A stretch of 59,388 nt of DNA from Ruminococcus bromii (GCF_002834225.1 NZ_NNSR01000023.1:1-59388), one strand, 5' to 3'; positions 46,892 through 55,925 are shown, counted from the first letter of the stretch. Translations and numbers: made by a program. The notes: generated by a model not told the origin, from the letters alone.

Positions 46892-47167
46892 ATGGGCGAA
46901 TTTCTTCAAAATATGTATGTATGGCTTTGGGCAGCTCTTGCCGTTCTTATGGTTGTCATAGGAATCAAATACCGTCATGAACACCAAGGCTTGCTCGCTG
47001 TTTTGATGGCTTTGTTCTTTATCTTTATGACCGTGTGGTACGGTCTGCGAACCTTTGCAGGCTATCCGATGTTTGAGGGTACGCTGAATATAGTCTTCCG
47101 TTGCATCCTCGGCGGTTTTCTGATTGTGCTTGGATTGATATATTGGTTCACAAGAAAAAGAAAATAA
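46892..47167 (+). CDS. Small membrane protein, unknown function
   Basis: A 91-residue protein made of three hydrophobic segments (about 7-24, 32-54 and 65-85) with a basic end (TRKRK). I do not recognise a family. It carries a consensus promoter and a strong terminator of its own, so it is a monocistronic and probably well-expressed gene. The ATG at 46892 is preferred because AGGGTG lies eight bases upstream; an in-frame GTG at 46883 would add three residues. It is divergent from the heat-shock operon, but CIRCE lies on the other side of the hrcA promoter and need not affect it. Confidence 0.75.
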   Translation: MGEFLQNMYVWLWAALAVLMVVIGIKYRHEHQGLLAVLMALFFIFMTVWYGLRTFAGYPMFEGTLNIVFRCILGGFLIVLGLIYWFTRKRK

Positions 47168-47181
47168 GTAAACATTACACA

Positions 47182-47229
47182 CAAAAGAATCGGACGGCAG
47201 AAATAAAAATTCTGCCGCCCGATTCTTTT
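47182..47229. terminator. Strong bidirectional terminator
   Basis: Long arms AAAGAATCGG and CCGATTCTTT with inner CGGCAGAA/TTCTGCCG pairing and T-rich flanks. It follows the small membrane protein gene. Confidence 0.85.
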
Positions 47230-47363
47230 AAATGAATAACAAATTTGTTTTACCGTCAATCAGCCGAAAGCATTTATATATATCATATATAACAGAAGGA
47301 ACAGCCGTAAAATCGGCTCAGCTTAACACACAGCACACTGCGGCTGTACTTCACAGTCCGGCT

Positions 47364-47621
47364 TCACGAACAGCGTGCAAGATACTCGCCGATCAGGCAG
47401 TACAGCTTGCAGTCGCCGATTTCTATTGCTCTTTCGAGAGTGTCGGTAAAATGTGTGACTTCTTCGGGAATGTCGCAGTAGAGGTACTGCTCGTTCACGG
47501 CAAAATCCTCCGCCTCTCTCGACTGAACACACACTTCGTACATTCCGTTCGGGTGCTTATAGACCTCGTAACGAAACATTCTGTCATCTGTGTACATATC
47601 GTAAATCACATAGTCACGCAT
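47364..47621 (-). CDS. Hypothetical protein downstream of Nudix gene
   Basis: An 85-residue acidic protein with many Tyr, Asp and Glu residues and four cysteines; no family recognised. Composition and codon use resemble the neighbouring genes, and GAGGAAG precedes the ATG at 47621 by eight bases, which supports a real gene. It follows the Nudix gene by 52 bases and could be the third gene of a lexA-led transcript. Confidence 0.6.
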   Translation of the reverse strand: MRDYVIYDMYTDDRMFRYEVYKHPNGMYEVCVQSREAEDFAVNEQYLYCDIPEEVTHFTDTLERAIEIGDCKLYCLIGEYLARCS

Positions 47622-47673
47622 TTTATCACTTCCTCTCAAATGTATTATCTTGCAGATTGCAAACAGTATTTTG

Positions 47674-48075
47674 TTATTTCGTTTCTAAAAACTCCTGTAC
47701 TCTTTCGAAAAGGAACGGCTGAATTGTAGGGTATGTCAAATTTTTTGGTATATCGTCAAAAAGATTAATCTTTTCAATTTCAAGCGGCGGCAGTTCTTCG
47801 AAACTGCGAATTTCCGCAAAATAGAGCATTCCGTAATCCGTGAACGAATAGATGCATACGGGACAGATCTCGAAATCCTTCGCCCCTGTTTCTTCCCAAA
47901 GTTCACGCTTTGCGGTTGCTTCAATATCTTCGCCGTCCTCACGATGACCGCCCGGAATTTCATATGTATCACGATTTTTGTGTTTGCAGAAAACCCATTT
48001 TCCGTTGTATCTCGCACAAATTACGGCGTATTTCAACGGCTTGTCTGTATTAAGGCTGTAAAATTTAACTTTCAT
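47674..48075 (-). CDS. Nudix hydrolase (MutT-like)
   Basis: A 133-residue Nudix hydrolase. The Nudix box GX5EX7REUXEEXGU is complete at residues 43-65 (from GHREDGE to REL-WEETGA). The metal-binding glutamates are therefore intact. Members hydrolyse nucleoside diphosphates linked to another group, such as oxidised dNTPs, ADP-ribose or NADH; the substrate cannot be told. It starts 11 bases after the lexA stop codon, so it is probably co-transcribed with lexA and SOS-induced. Confidence 0.9.
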   Translation of the reverse strand: MKVKFYSLNTDKPLKYAVICARYNGKWVFCKHKNRDTYEIPGGHREDGEDIEATAKRELWEETGAKDFEICPVCIYSFTDYGMLYFAEIRSFEELPPLEIEKINLFDDIPKNLTYPTIQPFLFERVQEFLETK

Positions 48076-48086
48076 AGCTAATCCTT

Positions 48087-48677
48087 TTAATCAAAATATC
48101 TTACAAGCGAGATCACCTTGCCGAGCAAAGCGACTTCGTCAACTATAATCGGTTCAAAATTATCGTTTTCAGGCTGAAGTCTGAAGTGACCGTTTTCTTT
48201 GTAAAAACGCTTTACGGTCGCCTCGTCACCGACAAGAGCAACAACGATTTCGCCGTTCTCCGCAACAGGTGTGCGGTGAACAATTAAAATATCGTCAGGG
48301 AAAATGCCTGCGTTAATCATACTTTCGCCCTGAACACGCAGAGCAAAAAGCTCTCTGCCCCTTTTTAAACTGTCGGGAACAGGCACATAACATTCAATAT
48401 TCTCAACGGCAAGAATCGGATAACCTGCCGCAACTCTGCCCAAAACAGGAACATCGGTGTTTTTCTCCATGCCGTTAATCTGAATACAACGGTTCACACC
48501 GTGTTCTCGTGAAATAAGACCTTTTTCTTCAAGTGCCTTGAGGTGGTGGTGAACGGTTGATGTTGAACTCAGTCCCGTTTCTTCGCAGATTTCACGAACT
48601 GACGGAACTCTGCCCTCGCCTGCACATTCCTTTAGATAATCGAAAATTTTCTGTTGGCTTTTGCTTAAAGGTTTCAT
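48087..48677 (-). CDS. lexA: SOS repressor LexA
   Basis: LexA (196 residues) represses the SOS regulon and cleaves itself when RecA filaments form. The N-terminal winged helix (about 1-68) has the recognition region SSTSTVHHHLKAL. The cleavage site is A84-G85 in RVAAGYP. The catalytic dyad is S119 (QGESM) and K156 (ATVKRF). The start is ATG 48677; the longer frame from 48743 covers the promoter. A LexA-box-like palindrome overlaps the -35 box, which indicates autoregulation. Confidence 0.95.
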   Translation of the reverse strand: MKPLSKSQQKIFDYLKECAGEGRVPSVREICEETGLSSTSTVHHHLKALEEKGLISREHGVNRCIQINGMEKNTDVPVLGRVAAGYPILAVENIECYVPVPDSLKRGRELFALRVQGESMINAGIFPDDILIVHRTPVAENGEIVVALVGDEATVKRFYKENGHFRLQPENDNFEPIIVDEVALLGKVISLVRYFD

Positions 48678-48710
48678 ATCGCAACGCCCCTTGTTTGTAA
48701 TTACAGTATG

Positions 48711-48739
48711 ATTGTACCATATATTTTCAGAAAAATCAA
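48711..48739 (-). promoter_or_regulatory. lexA promoter
   Basis: On the minus strand TTGATT (48734-48739), 17-base spacer, TACAAT (48711-48716). Confidence 0.7.
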
Positions 48740-48750
48740 ACATTTGTTTT
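48737..48750. promoter_or_regulatory. Candidate LexA box
   Basis: CAAACATTTGTTTT contains AAAC-N4-GTTT, close to the Firmicute LexA consensus GAAC-N4-GTTC/T. It overlaps the lexA -35 box. Confidence 0.5.
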
Positions 48751-48905
48751 ATGTTTTTTGAATTTTTTTATTTTGTCTGACAAACGGACAAATTGTCAGA
48801 ATTATGTTTATCGGCAGAAAAAAGTCGGAGCAGCGAAGCATGGCAAATCCGTATATATTATGAAATAATGTTTAGGATAAAAGCATCGCTTAATCCCTGA
48901 TATCA

Positions 48906-48934
48906 TTGACATTTTGAACGGTTTTTAGTATCAT
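48906..48934 (+). promoter_or_regulatory. upp promoter
   Basis: TTGACA (48906-48911), 17-base spacer, TATCAT (48929-48934), 42 bases before the start codon. Confidence 0.75.
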
Positions 48935-48976
48935 TAAGTTAATCAAATAATTGAAATTCAACAAGGAGGCAATGAT

Positions 48977-49603
48977 ATGTCAGTTTCGTACATGACACAT
49001 CCGCTTATAAGACACAAAATTACACTTCTCAGAAAAGAAGACACATCAACAAACGAATTTCGCAAATTGGTTGAAGAAATTGCAATGCTTATGGGTTACG
49101 AAGCTCTTTCTGACCTCGAAACTCAGGATATCACGGTAAAAACTCCGATTGAGGAGTCTGTTCAGCCTGTTATTTCAGGCAAAAAGCTCGCAGTTGTGCC
49201 TATCCTCCGTGCAGGTCTTGGTATGGTAAACGGTATTCTTGCACTCGTTCCGTCTGCAAGAGTAGGTCACATCGGTCTTTACCGTGACCCCGAAACCCAC
49301 GCACCTCACGAATATTACTGCAAGCTGCCCGATCCAATCGACCAGCGTCAGATTGTTGTTGTTGATCCGATGCTTGCAACAGGCGGTTCGGCTATTGCAG
49401 CAGTTGATTTTATCAAAAAGCACGGCGGTCAGAAAATCAAGTTCATGTCAATCATCGCAGCTCCCGAGGGTGTTGACGCTCTTATGAATGCGCACCCCGA
49501 CATTCAGCTTTATGTCGGCTGTCTTGACCGTGAGCTCAACGAAAATGCATACATCTGCCCCGGCTTGGGCGATGCAGGCGACAGAATTTTCGGCACAAAA
49601 TAA
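48977..49603 (+). CDS. upp: Uracil phosphoribosyltransferase
   Basis: UPRT (208 residues) makes UMP from uracil and PRPP in pyrimidine salvage. The PRPP-binding loop [10 protein letters not shown] is at 130-139. The uracil-binding C-terminal [12 protein letters not shown] (about 192-203) is also diagnostic. Length is that of the family. GGAGG lies nine bases before the ATG. Monocistronic, with a promoter upstream and a terminator downstream; no pyrR-type attenuator was seen. Confidence 0.96.
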   Translation: MSVSYMTHPLIRHKITLLRKEDTSTNEFRKLVEEIAMLMGYEALSDLETQDITVKTPIEESVQPVISGKKLAVVPILRAGLGMVNGILALVPSARVGHIGLYRDPETHAPHEYYCKLPDPIDQRQIVVVDPMLATGGSAIAAVDFIKKHGGQKIKFMSIIAAPEGVDALMNAHPDIQLYVGCLDRELNENAYICPGLGDAGDRIFGTK

Positions 49604-49618
49604 TTTTTTCAAGCATTC

Positions 49619-49650
49619 AAAAAGCCTGAGCAAAAACGCTCAGGCTTTTT
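49619..49650. terminator. Bidirectional terminator after upp
   Basis: Arms AAAGCCTGAGC (49621-49631) and GCTCAGGCTTT (49638-49648) with T-rich tails on both strands. Confidence 0.92.
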
Positions 49651-49850
49651 CTGTTTCGCATAAATGTAAATGCAGCAGTGTTAAAAGTGTTTCGGGGTTA
49701 GGATGTGCGAAACAGGATAAGGTTTTCCAAAATAACATATCTTTCGGAATAACTTTCAAAGAGCAAGGCTTGCGTATTTATTTGTGACCGGTTAGATTCA
49801 CAGACCCTGTTTTCGATGTTATTATAACACAAAAAACCTGTTTGTGTTAA
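49651..49850 (-). ncRNA. Candidate small RNA between LytTR gene and upp
   Basis: The 303-base gap between upp and the LytTR gene is not protein-coding. On the minus strand TTAACA (about 49846-49851), an 18-base spacer and TATAAT could start a transcript near 49815 that would run to the terminator at 49619-49650, about 195 nt. Near its 3' end arms CTGTTTCGCA and TGCGAAACAG (49651-49660, 49706-49715) pair perfectly over 10 bases. It could equally be the 3' untranslated part of the LytTR transcript. Not matched to a known RNA family. Confidence 0.35.
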
Positions 49851-49907
49851 TTAGTCTTTAAATTGCCGATTTTTGACCGCTAATTTTCACGCTTTTGTCG
49901 GAGCGTG

Positions 49908-50648
49908 TCAATCGCATATTATTTTTCGCCCCCAAAAATCAAGCAGCTTCTCCTTAATTTCCGCATAGAGTGATGCGCTTATCGGCACTCTGTCGCCGTT
50001 TTTGCACACCCATTCGCGGCGGTCAACTTTCTGCACATTTGCCATATTTGCAATACAGCCTCTGGAAATATAAATAAATTCATTTGAGTCAAGTTCTTCA
50101 AACACAACCGCCAGCGGTTTTCGTATTTTTATCGGCTCTTTGCTTTTGAGGTGGTAAATTTCGCTGTTTTTTCCTCTTTTTGTAATGTACAAAATGTACT
50201 TGCACGGCAGCATACCGCACATATCGTGCCGTTCAATGAAATATGACTTTTTGCTTTCAAGGTCAATAACGCCTGCCGCGTCAAGCAATGCGGTCTTCAG
50301 CCTATAATCTCCGTCTTGTTTTGGCACAAACCTGAAAATATCAAGTTTATATCCGTCAACGGCATAATTTACATGGGAGGTCATAAAAATAATAAGACAA
50401 TTCGGGTTTAATTTTTTCACATATTCCGCAATTTCAAAGCCCGACACCTTGGGCATTTCAATGTCGAGAATCAGAATATCAATTTGTTTGTTGTCGTCAA
50501 GCTCAAACATAAACTGACCGCTGTCGGTGTATACTGAAATATCCGCCGATATATTCTTTTCATAAAAAGCACGCTCGGCAATTTCCTTTTCCCGTTTAAC
50601 CGCCGAAGGGTTATCATCACATATTGTACAATGCAGAACCATATTCAT
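49908..50648 (-). CDS. LytTR-family response regulator, orphan
   Basis: A 246-residue regulator with a receiver domain (about 1-125; phospho-acceptor D62 in ILILDIEMP) and a C-terminal LytTR DNA-binding domain (about 145-240). This is the AgrA/LytR/VirR class, which usually works with a membrane kinase and controls secreted factors, bacteriocins or quorum sensing. No kinase is adjacent. The ATG at 50648 with GGTGA about seven bases upstream is preferred to an in-frame ATG four codons earlier. Confidence 0.88.
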   Translation of the reverse strand: MNMVLHCTICDDNPSAVKREKEIAERAFYEKNISADISVYTDSGQFMFELDDNKQIDILILDIEMPKVSGFEIAEYVKKLNPNCLIIFMTSHVNYAVDGYKLDIFRFVPKQDGDYRLKTALLDAAGVIDLESKKSYFIERHDMCGMLPCKYILYITKRGKNSEIYHLKSKEPIKIRKPLAVVFEELDSNEFIYISRGCIANMANVQKVDRREWVCKNGDRVPISASLYAEIKEKLLDFWGRKIICD

Positions 50649-50778
50649 AATATTCACCATTTAAAGTTAATATAAATCACCTTCATATGACTATTATACT
50701 ATAGTAACTGCCGCATTGCAATATATTGTCTGATTATTTATAAAAATTGTGCTTGTATACATATACCCGGCAAAAGAA

Positions 50779-50804
50779 ACACCCGAACTAAAAAGTTCGG
50801 GTGT
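50779..50804 (-). terminator. Terminator of the Gld-like ABC operon
   Basis: Arms ACACCCGAACT and AGTTCGGGTGT; on the minus strand TTTCTTTTG follows. It lies about 25 bases beyond the DUF4340 gene. Confidence 0.85.
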
Positions 50805-50828
50805 AAAAGAATAAATTTAACTCAAAGA

Positions 50829-52367
50829 TTATTCCGATTTGTTTGCGGCAACACTTGCAGCCTGTTTGACAGCGGTGTTGACCTTCGACTGATATGCATG
50901 ACCTGCAACTCTGCCGTTGATAACCGCAACATAACGGTTGCCGTCAGACTTATAATAGCTTACAGTGTCTGTCGAGCCGTCGGATGAGTATGTATATGTA
51001 ACGGTAAGAACAGGCGAACCGTTCTTGCTGTCCGATTTTGTATCGGCAAGCTCAATCATAGTAAGATTTTCATAGAAGCCCGAAAATGTTGCAAGCTCAA
51101 TTTCTGTCTTGCCGTTCTTAACGGTTGTTGTGGTTGTTGTAGACTCACTGCCGTTATCGTCTGTCTTTGTTTTCTGTGCAGTGCTCAGCGAGAATGTGTA
51201 GGTGTTCTTGCCGTCATTTACGGAAACCTCCGACAATGCGCTCATCTTCGGATAAAGCACATATTCGTTTACAAGGCTGTCATAGCTTGTTTTAACCCAC
51301 GGAACCTTTTCGGCGGAAATTGTATATACAATATTTCCGCCCTCTTTCATAAGGCACACATTGCCGTCACCGTCCGGCTTTGAAGCTCTGAGGCTGACCG
51401 TTGTATCGGGATAAACAGCCTTTAACTTTGCATACGGTTCAGAAAGACCCACGCTTGAAAGCTGTGAGGATGACGGATTAACCATTTTTACCGTGAGGGC
51501 ATAAAGACCTCTTATGCCGCCTGCAACAAGACTGCTTTCGTTCTCGTTTGCGTAGCACTCAACAGGGCTTGTCATAACAAAAGAAGCTGAGTTCTTGCCG
51601 TCTGAATTTGGCTTTAGAGTGATTGTCTTTGGAAAGTTAGAGCCTGAAATTTCAATTGAAGATGCCTCACTGTTGTCGTTGTTAGATGCCGCATCGTTGA
51701 TTGTAAGGCTGATAAGGTCGGTAAGGCCGTAGTCAAATGCAGAAACAGAATCTTTGGCAACAAGGTAAACTGTGTCACTGTCGCCAAACTTTATGTATGT
51801 TCCCGCACTTTGCGGAGCATCATCACCGACATAGATAACAGCCTTTGTCTTGTCGGTATAAGTTACGGTAACAGTATCTCTCGGCTTGTCAAGACCGTAA
51901 TCGGCAAGCTTTGAGCCGTCAAGGGTCATAACCTTTGTAAAGTCAATGCTTGCGGCATTGTTTGCAATGTTATCTGCAATACCGCCCTGAAGGTCAAAAT
52001 CCTCATAGCCTACAATTGTGTACTGTGTAGCACTTGTCTTGCCGTTCTTATCGGTCGGGGTGTACGACTTGATGTCAAGAGTGCCTTTTTTGTTTTCAAG
52101 ATGAATCTTTGAAATCTTTGCAGGGATATAATCCATAAGAGTGCCGTAGCTGTTGTTATCAATTTCACCCTTATCGTTTGTCTGAATCTGTGCCTGATGA
52201 ACACCGTCTTTATCGGTTGTAACGCTCATCTTTACACCCTCATCATATGTTGCTGCTTTCGATGACGAACCATCGCCCTTCGGTAGAAAGATGAGCAGAC
52301 ACATAAGTCCCGCAAGAATCAATGCTGCTGCGCAGACAATAATCAATATTTTAGTATTCTTTTTCAT
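50829..52367 (-). CDS. DUF4340-domain protein
   Basis: A 512-residue protein anchored by one N-terminal transmembrane helix (about 8-28) with the rest outside the cell. Repeated units of the DUF4340 type are visible: LDGSKLADYGLDKPRDTVTV-like and VYVGDD-like stretches around 150-200, and a second set from about 300. The domain is found with Gld-like ABC transporters in Firmicutes and Cyanobacteria and is of unknown function. The start codon overlaps the stop of the GldG-like gene (TAATG), so they are expressed in coupling. Confidence 0.87.
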   Translation of the reverse strand: MKKNTKILIIVCAAALILAGLMCLLIFLPKGDGSSSKAATYDEGVKMSVTTDKDGVHQAQIQTNDKGEIDNNSYGTLMDYIPAKISKIHLENKKGTLDIKSYTPTDKNGKTSATQYTIVGYEDFDLQGGIADNIANNAASIDFTKVMTLDGSKLADYGLDKPRDTVTVTYTDKTKAVIYVGDDAPQSAGTYIKFGDSDTVYLVAKDSVSAFDYGLTDLISLTINDAASNNDNSEASSIEISGSNFPKTITLKPNSDGKNSASFVMTSPVECYANENESSLVAGGIRGLYALTVKMVNPSSSQLSSVGLSEPYAKLKAVYPDTTVSLRASKPDGDGNVCLMKEGGNIVYTISAEKVPWVKTSYDSLVNEYVLYPKMSALSEVSVNDGKNTYTFSLSTAQKTKTDDNGSESTTTTTTVKNGKTEIELATFSGFYENLTMIELADTKSDSKNGSPVLTVTYTYSSDGSTDTVSYYKSDGNRYVAVINGRVAGHAYQSKVNTAVKQAASVAANKSE

Positions 52368-53986
52368 TATCTGTTCCTCCTGCGTAGCCAGAAAACAAAG
52401 CCTGCAACAAGAATTGCAATCGGGATAACGATTACAAACACAACAAGCATTGTGTTCTGTGTTGCAACATCGGTAATGCCGAGTTCTGTATTATCAATCG
52501 ACTTACTCTCAATTGTAATACCGACATCTTCCTTGTCTGCAATTGTGTTGATTACATTCATAAAGTATGCCGAGTTGTTAAAGCTGTTGTACTGCATAAT
52601 TGTGTCGCTGAACATAACATATGAACCGAATACAACAACTCTTGACGATTTTTTGTCCTCGTTTGTCATAACGCCCTCTGCGGCAACATTTTCACCGTTG
52701 CCTGTGATTGCGTCCTTGTAGTCCCAACTCTTGTCGGCATCAATCGGCAATACGCCTGCCTTGTTCGTAGTTTTGAGCAATGCGTGTGCGGTGTTTTCGT
52801 CTGTAATATTAACAGCGTGTGACTCTGATACAACAACAGGAATCTTGCTGTTTTTGAGGTTGTCTTTGTAATAATCGCCGTAGCTTACCGTGAATGCATA
52901 CGGTGAGCTTGCATTTACAAGCGCGGTTTCGTCTGTTTCAAACACATAGCCTCTGTCAATTGACATACCCCATTCCTTGAGGAAATCGTCAAGGTTAGGC
53001 ATCTCCCCCATATCAGCAGTCGGAACATAGATGAGTGAGCGACCGTACTTGCCGTCATTTGAAAGCCATGTTGAAAGCTTTTCAACAATCTTTTCGTCAA
53101 GGTCAACGGAGGGCGCATACATAATTGCAACCTTAGCGTCTTTGTCAAAATCGCCTGTTGCAAGTGAAACATCATTCACCTGATAAGCGTTGTTTTCAAG
53201 AAGACTTTTAAGCGATGAGTAATCCTGCTCGTTGTTGCCCTTGATCATATCAACAACAACCTTGTCGTCTGTTGTAACATTGAGAATTGCCGTTACAACA
53301 GCCTGCTCAATCTTTGTGCCTGTAAAGCTGTATGTGCCGTAGTAGTTGTAGGTCTGCTCATCATACTCAAAGCAATCCGTAAGGGTAAGCACCTTGTACT
53401 GCTTGCCCGACTCAACAAGAACAATGTTGTTTGCTGAGCTTGACTGCCAGTCAACATTCGGATAATTGGATGTGAAGGAGGGATTTGATGTTAGGTCAAC
53501 ATACTTGATTTTCATTTTTCCGTCTGACTTGCTCGCCATTTTATTGAGCATTTTCTGAGCCTGAACAAAGTATGTTCCCTGACTTTCAAATTTGTCCTTC
53601 TCCATAAGTATATAAACGGTAACATCATTGTTAAGATGTGAAACATAATCAATTGTGTCATCCTGAAGAGCAAACGAGTTGTTTGAGGTGAGGTCAAGCT
53701 CAAGGTCGGGGAATCTGTTAACAAGAAGTCCGATTATAATGTTGAGAACAATCACCATAACAATAACAAGAGCCGTGATTGCCATTGCAACCGTGCCGTG
53801 TTTTGCCTTTCTTGACTTCATAAACTTTTTGAATTTTCCCTTTTCTTTTTGAGGCTTTGATTTTTTGTTCTTAGCTTTTTTAGCTTTTGTATCTTCCGTT
53901 TTACCGGCTGTTTCTGCCACCGCATTACTGTCGGCGCTTGCAGTTTCTTCGGAGATAGTATTTAAGTTTTTATTTTCTTCGCTCAT
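52367..53986 (-). CDS. GldG-like ABC-associated protein
   Basis: A 539-residue membrane-anchored protein with an N-terminal charged cytoplasmic region (about 1-65, Lys rich), a transmembrane helix (about 68-92), a large extracytoplasmic GldG-like (ABC-type uncharacterised transport) domain (about 95-500) and a C-terminal helix (about 510-532) followed by a basic RRRNR end. The fold resembles the GldG component of the Bacteroidetes gliding system, but Firmicutes do not glide this way. It lies between the ABC-2 permease (13-base gap) and the DUF4340 gene (overlap). Confidence 0.87.
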   Translation of the reverse strand: MSEENKNLNTISEETASADSNAVAETAGKTEDTKAKKAKNKKSKPQKEKGKFKKFMKSRKAKHGTVAMAITALVIVMVIVLNIIIGLLVNRFPDLELDLTSNNSFALQDDTIDYVSHLNNDVTVYILMEKDKFESQGTYFVQAQKMLNKMASKSDGKMKIKYVDLTSNPSFTSNYPNVDWQSSSANNIVLVESGKQYKVLTLTDCFEYDEQTYNYYGTYSFTGTKIEQAVVTAILNVTTDDKVVVDMIKGNNEQDYSSLKSLLENNAYQVNDVSLATGDFDKDAKVAIMYAPSVDLDEKIVEKLSTWLSNDGKYGRSLIYVPTADMGEMPNLDDFLKEWGMSIDRGYVFETDETALVNASSPYAFTVSYGDYYKDNLKNSKIPVVVSESHAVNITDENTAHALLKTTNKAGVLPIDADKSWDYKDAITGNGENVAAEGVMTNEDKKSSRVVVFGSYVMFSDTIMQYNSFNNSAYFMNVINTIADKEDVGITIESKSIDNTELGITDVATQNTMLVVFVIVIPIAILVAGFVFWLRRRNR

Positions 53987-53999
53987 TTATATTACCCCC

Positions 54000-54704
54000 T
54001 TAGCTCCAGCGTCTTTTTTCCAGAACACGAACAGTAAAGAATATGAACAATCCTGCCACGCTCAGGAAGAATGTGATATCGGTTGCGCTGAGCAGACCGT
54101 ATTTGAATGAATTATAGTATGTAGCAAAGTCAATTTTTCCGATAATGTTCTTAATCCAATCGATTGAAATCATACTTGTGAAGTTTGTCATCATATAGAT
54201 AACAAGGTTTACCGCCATACTTACGATAGCTGCAACAATTGTGCTTTCCGTAAGAGATGAGATAAACACATTTATTGCAATAAGAGCCGCACCAAAGAGG
54301 AGCAGTCCGAGAAATGTACAAAGAATAACCGACCATTCCGGAGTTGCAAAGAACGAAATTACAACCGCATAGAGAAGGAAGATTGCACTGCAGATTGCAT
54401 AAAGCACAAATGCACCGAGGAACTTGCCGAGAACGACCTTTGTAAGGCTTACAGGTGCGGTAAAGAGTGCCTGATCTGTTTTCTGGTACTTTTCATCCGC
54501 AAAAGATTTCATTGTTATAATCGGGATTAAAAACAGGATAATCAAAAGCATATTGCCGTAAACATAGCTTAAGCTTGCCGAGTTGTACACAACGCAGTAG
54601 TTGTAGAAAAACACACCCGAAAAGAAGAAGTAAGCGGCAAAAACAACATATGCAATTGCCGAATTGAAATAAGAGGAAAGCTCCCTCTTTAAAATAGCAC
54701 TCAT
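54000..54704 (-). CDS. ABC-2-type permease (GldF-like)
   Basis: A 234-residue polytopic permease with six transmembrane helices (about 17-40, 50-72, 95-120, 130-155, 160-185, 205-228). The pattern is that of the NosY/GldF ABC-2 group. It starts one base into the ATPase stop codon (TAATG). With the ATPase, GldG-like and DUF4340 proteins it forms a four-component envelope complex. Confidence 0.9.
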   Translation of the reverse strand: MSAILKRELSSYFNSAIAYVVFAAYFFFSGVFFYNYCVVYNSASLSYVYGNMLLIILFLIPIITMKSFADEKYQKTDQALFTAPVSLTKVVLGKFLGAFVLYAICSAIFLLYAVVISFFATPEWSVILCTFLGLLLFGAALIAINVFISSLTESTIVAAIVSMAVNLVIYMMTNFTSMISIDWIKNIIGKIDFATYYNSFKYGLLSATDITFFLSVAGLFIFFTVRVLEKRRWS

Positions 54705-55660
54705 TACATATCTTCCTTTCTGCTGTCATATTTGCCTGAGGTAAGCTTAAGGAACATATCCTCAAGTGTTTCGTTGCCTGACTGCATATCAAGAATTACC
54801 GCACCGATTCTTACCATAGCATTGTAAACATCTCGTCTGATGTCGCTTGCTGTTTCGTATTCAATCATATATCTGCCGCTGCCGTCAACATTACTGCCTG
54901 TCTTTGCAACATGCTTAACAGCAGGGATTTTCTTTATTGCCTCGGTAATGTCGGCAGTGCTTCCCTCTGCAACGAGCGAGAGCTTCTCACCGCCCGATAC
55001 CTGAGCGGAAAGCTCATCGGTTTTCGCATCGGCAACAATTTTGCCCTTTGAAATAACGACGATTCTGTCGCACACCTCGGAAACCTCGGAAAGAACATGA
55101 GATGAGAAAATGACCGTATGCTTTTTGCCGAGATTGCGGATAAGCTTTCTGATTTCGATAATCTGCTTAGGGTCAAGACCGACTGTCGGCTCGTCAAGAA
55201 TGATTACGGGCGGATTGCCGAGAAGCGCCTGTGCAAGGCCTACACGCTGACGGTAACCTTTTGACAGATGCTTGATAATTCTGTCAGCCTGCTCGGTAAT
55301 CTTTGTCAGACGCATAACCTCGTCAATGTGTTCCTTTTTGGGCAGCTTCACCTTCTTGAGATCAAACATAAACTCAAGATATTTTTTAACCGTCATATCA
55401 ATGTACAGAGGCGGAATTTCGGGAAGATAACCGATTTTTGACTTTGCGTGAATCGGATCGTCAAGAATTTCACATCCGTCAATGGTAACAGTACCGCTTG
55501 TTGAAGAAAGGTAACCTGTTATCATATTCATTGTTGTGGATTTGCCCGCACCGTTCGGTCCGAGAAATCCCAGAACTTCACCTGTTTCAACAGTGAAGCT
55601 GATGTCGTCAACGGCCTTTATGCTGCCATAAAATTTTGTAAGGTTTTTAACCTCGACCAT
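54704..55660 (-). CDS. ABC transporter ATPase (GldA-like)
   Basis: A 318-residue ATPase of the ABC-2/NatA group. Walker A GPNGAGKST is at 34-42, signature LSKGYRQR at 132-139 and Walker B IILDEP at 153-158; FSSHVLSEVSEVCDRI provides the H-loop. The C-terminal third (about 225-318) is an extra domain also seen in GldA-like subunits. The start is ATG 55660 with AAGGAG about 11 bases upstream; a GTG four codons earlier lacks room for a ribosome-binding site. First gene of the operon. Confidence 0.9.
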   Translation of the reverse strand: MVEVKNLTKFYGSIKAVDDISFTVETGEVLGFLGPNGAGKSTTMNMITGYLSSTSGTVTIDGCEILDDPIHAKSKIGYLPEIPPLYIDMTVKKYLEFMFDLKKVKLPKKEHIDEVMRLTKITEQADRIIKHLSKGYRQRVGLAQALLGNPPVIILDEPTVGLDPKQIIEIRKLIRNLGKKHTVIFSSHVLSEVSEVCDRIVVISKGKIVADAKTDELSAQVSGGEKLSLVAEGSTADITEAIKKIPAVKHVAKTGSNVDGSGRYMIEYETASDIRRDVYNAMVRIGAVILDMQSGNETLEDMFLKLTSGKYDSRKEDM

Positions 55661-55756
55661 GTGACTTTTCACTCCTTAAAATTAAATACTTAATCTCTGT
55701 GCCTTTATTCTGCAATTTAAATGTGCCATAAAAAAACGCAGAAACGAACATGATAG

Positions 55757-55785
55757 ATTATACTATAAAATGAGCGTTTTGTGTA
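55757..55785 (-). promoter_or_regulatory. Possible promoter of the Gld-like operon
   Basis: On the minus strand TACACA, 17-base spacer, TATAAT (55757-55762). The -35 match is weak. Confidence 0.45.
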
Positions 55786-55925
55786 GAGTTTTTCCAAAAA
55801 AACAGCGCAAACTCACAAAAATTCAGTTTCTCATCACACAATCAATGCTCTTCGGGAATTATTCACCAAAAATTCGGAACAATATTTATTGATAATGACA
55901 AAACAATTTAAAAGGAAGTGTCAGC

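Noticed and set aside
55800..55925. Sigma-G promoter upstream of spoVAE
   Set aside because: Only weak matches with unsuitable spacing were found, so no call is made.
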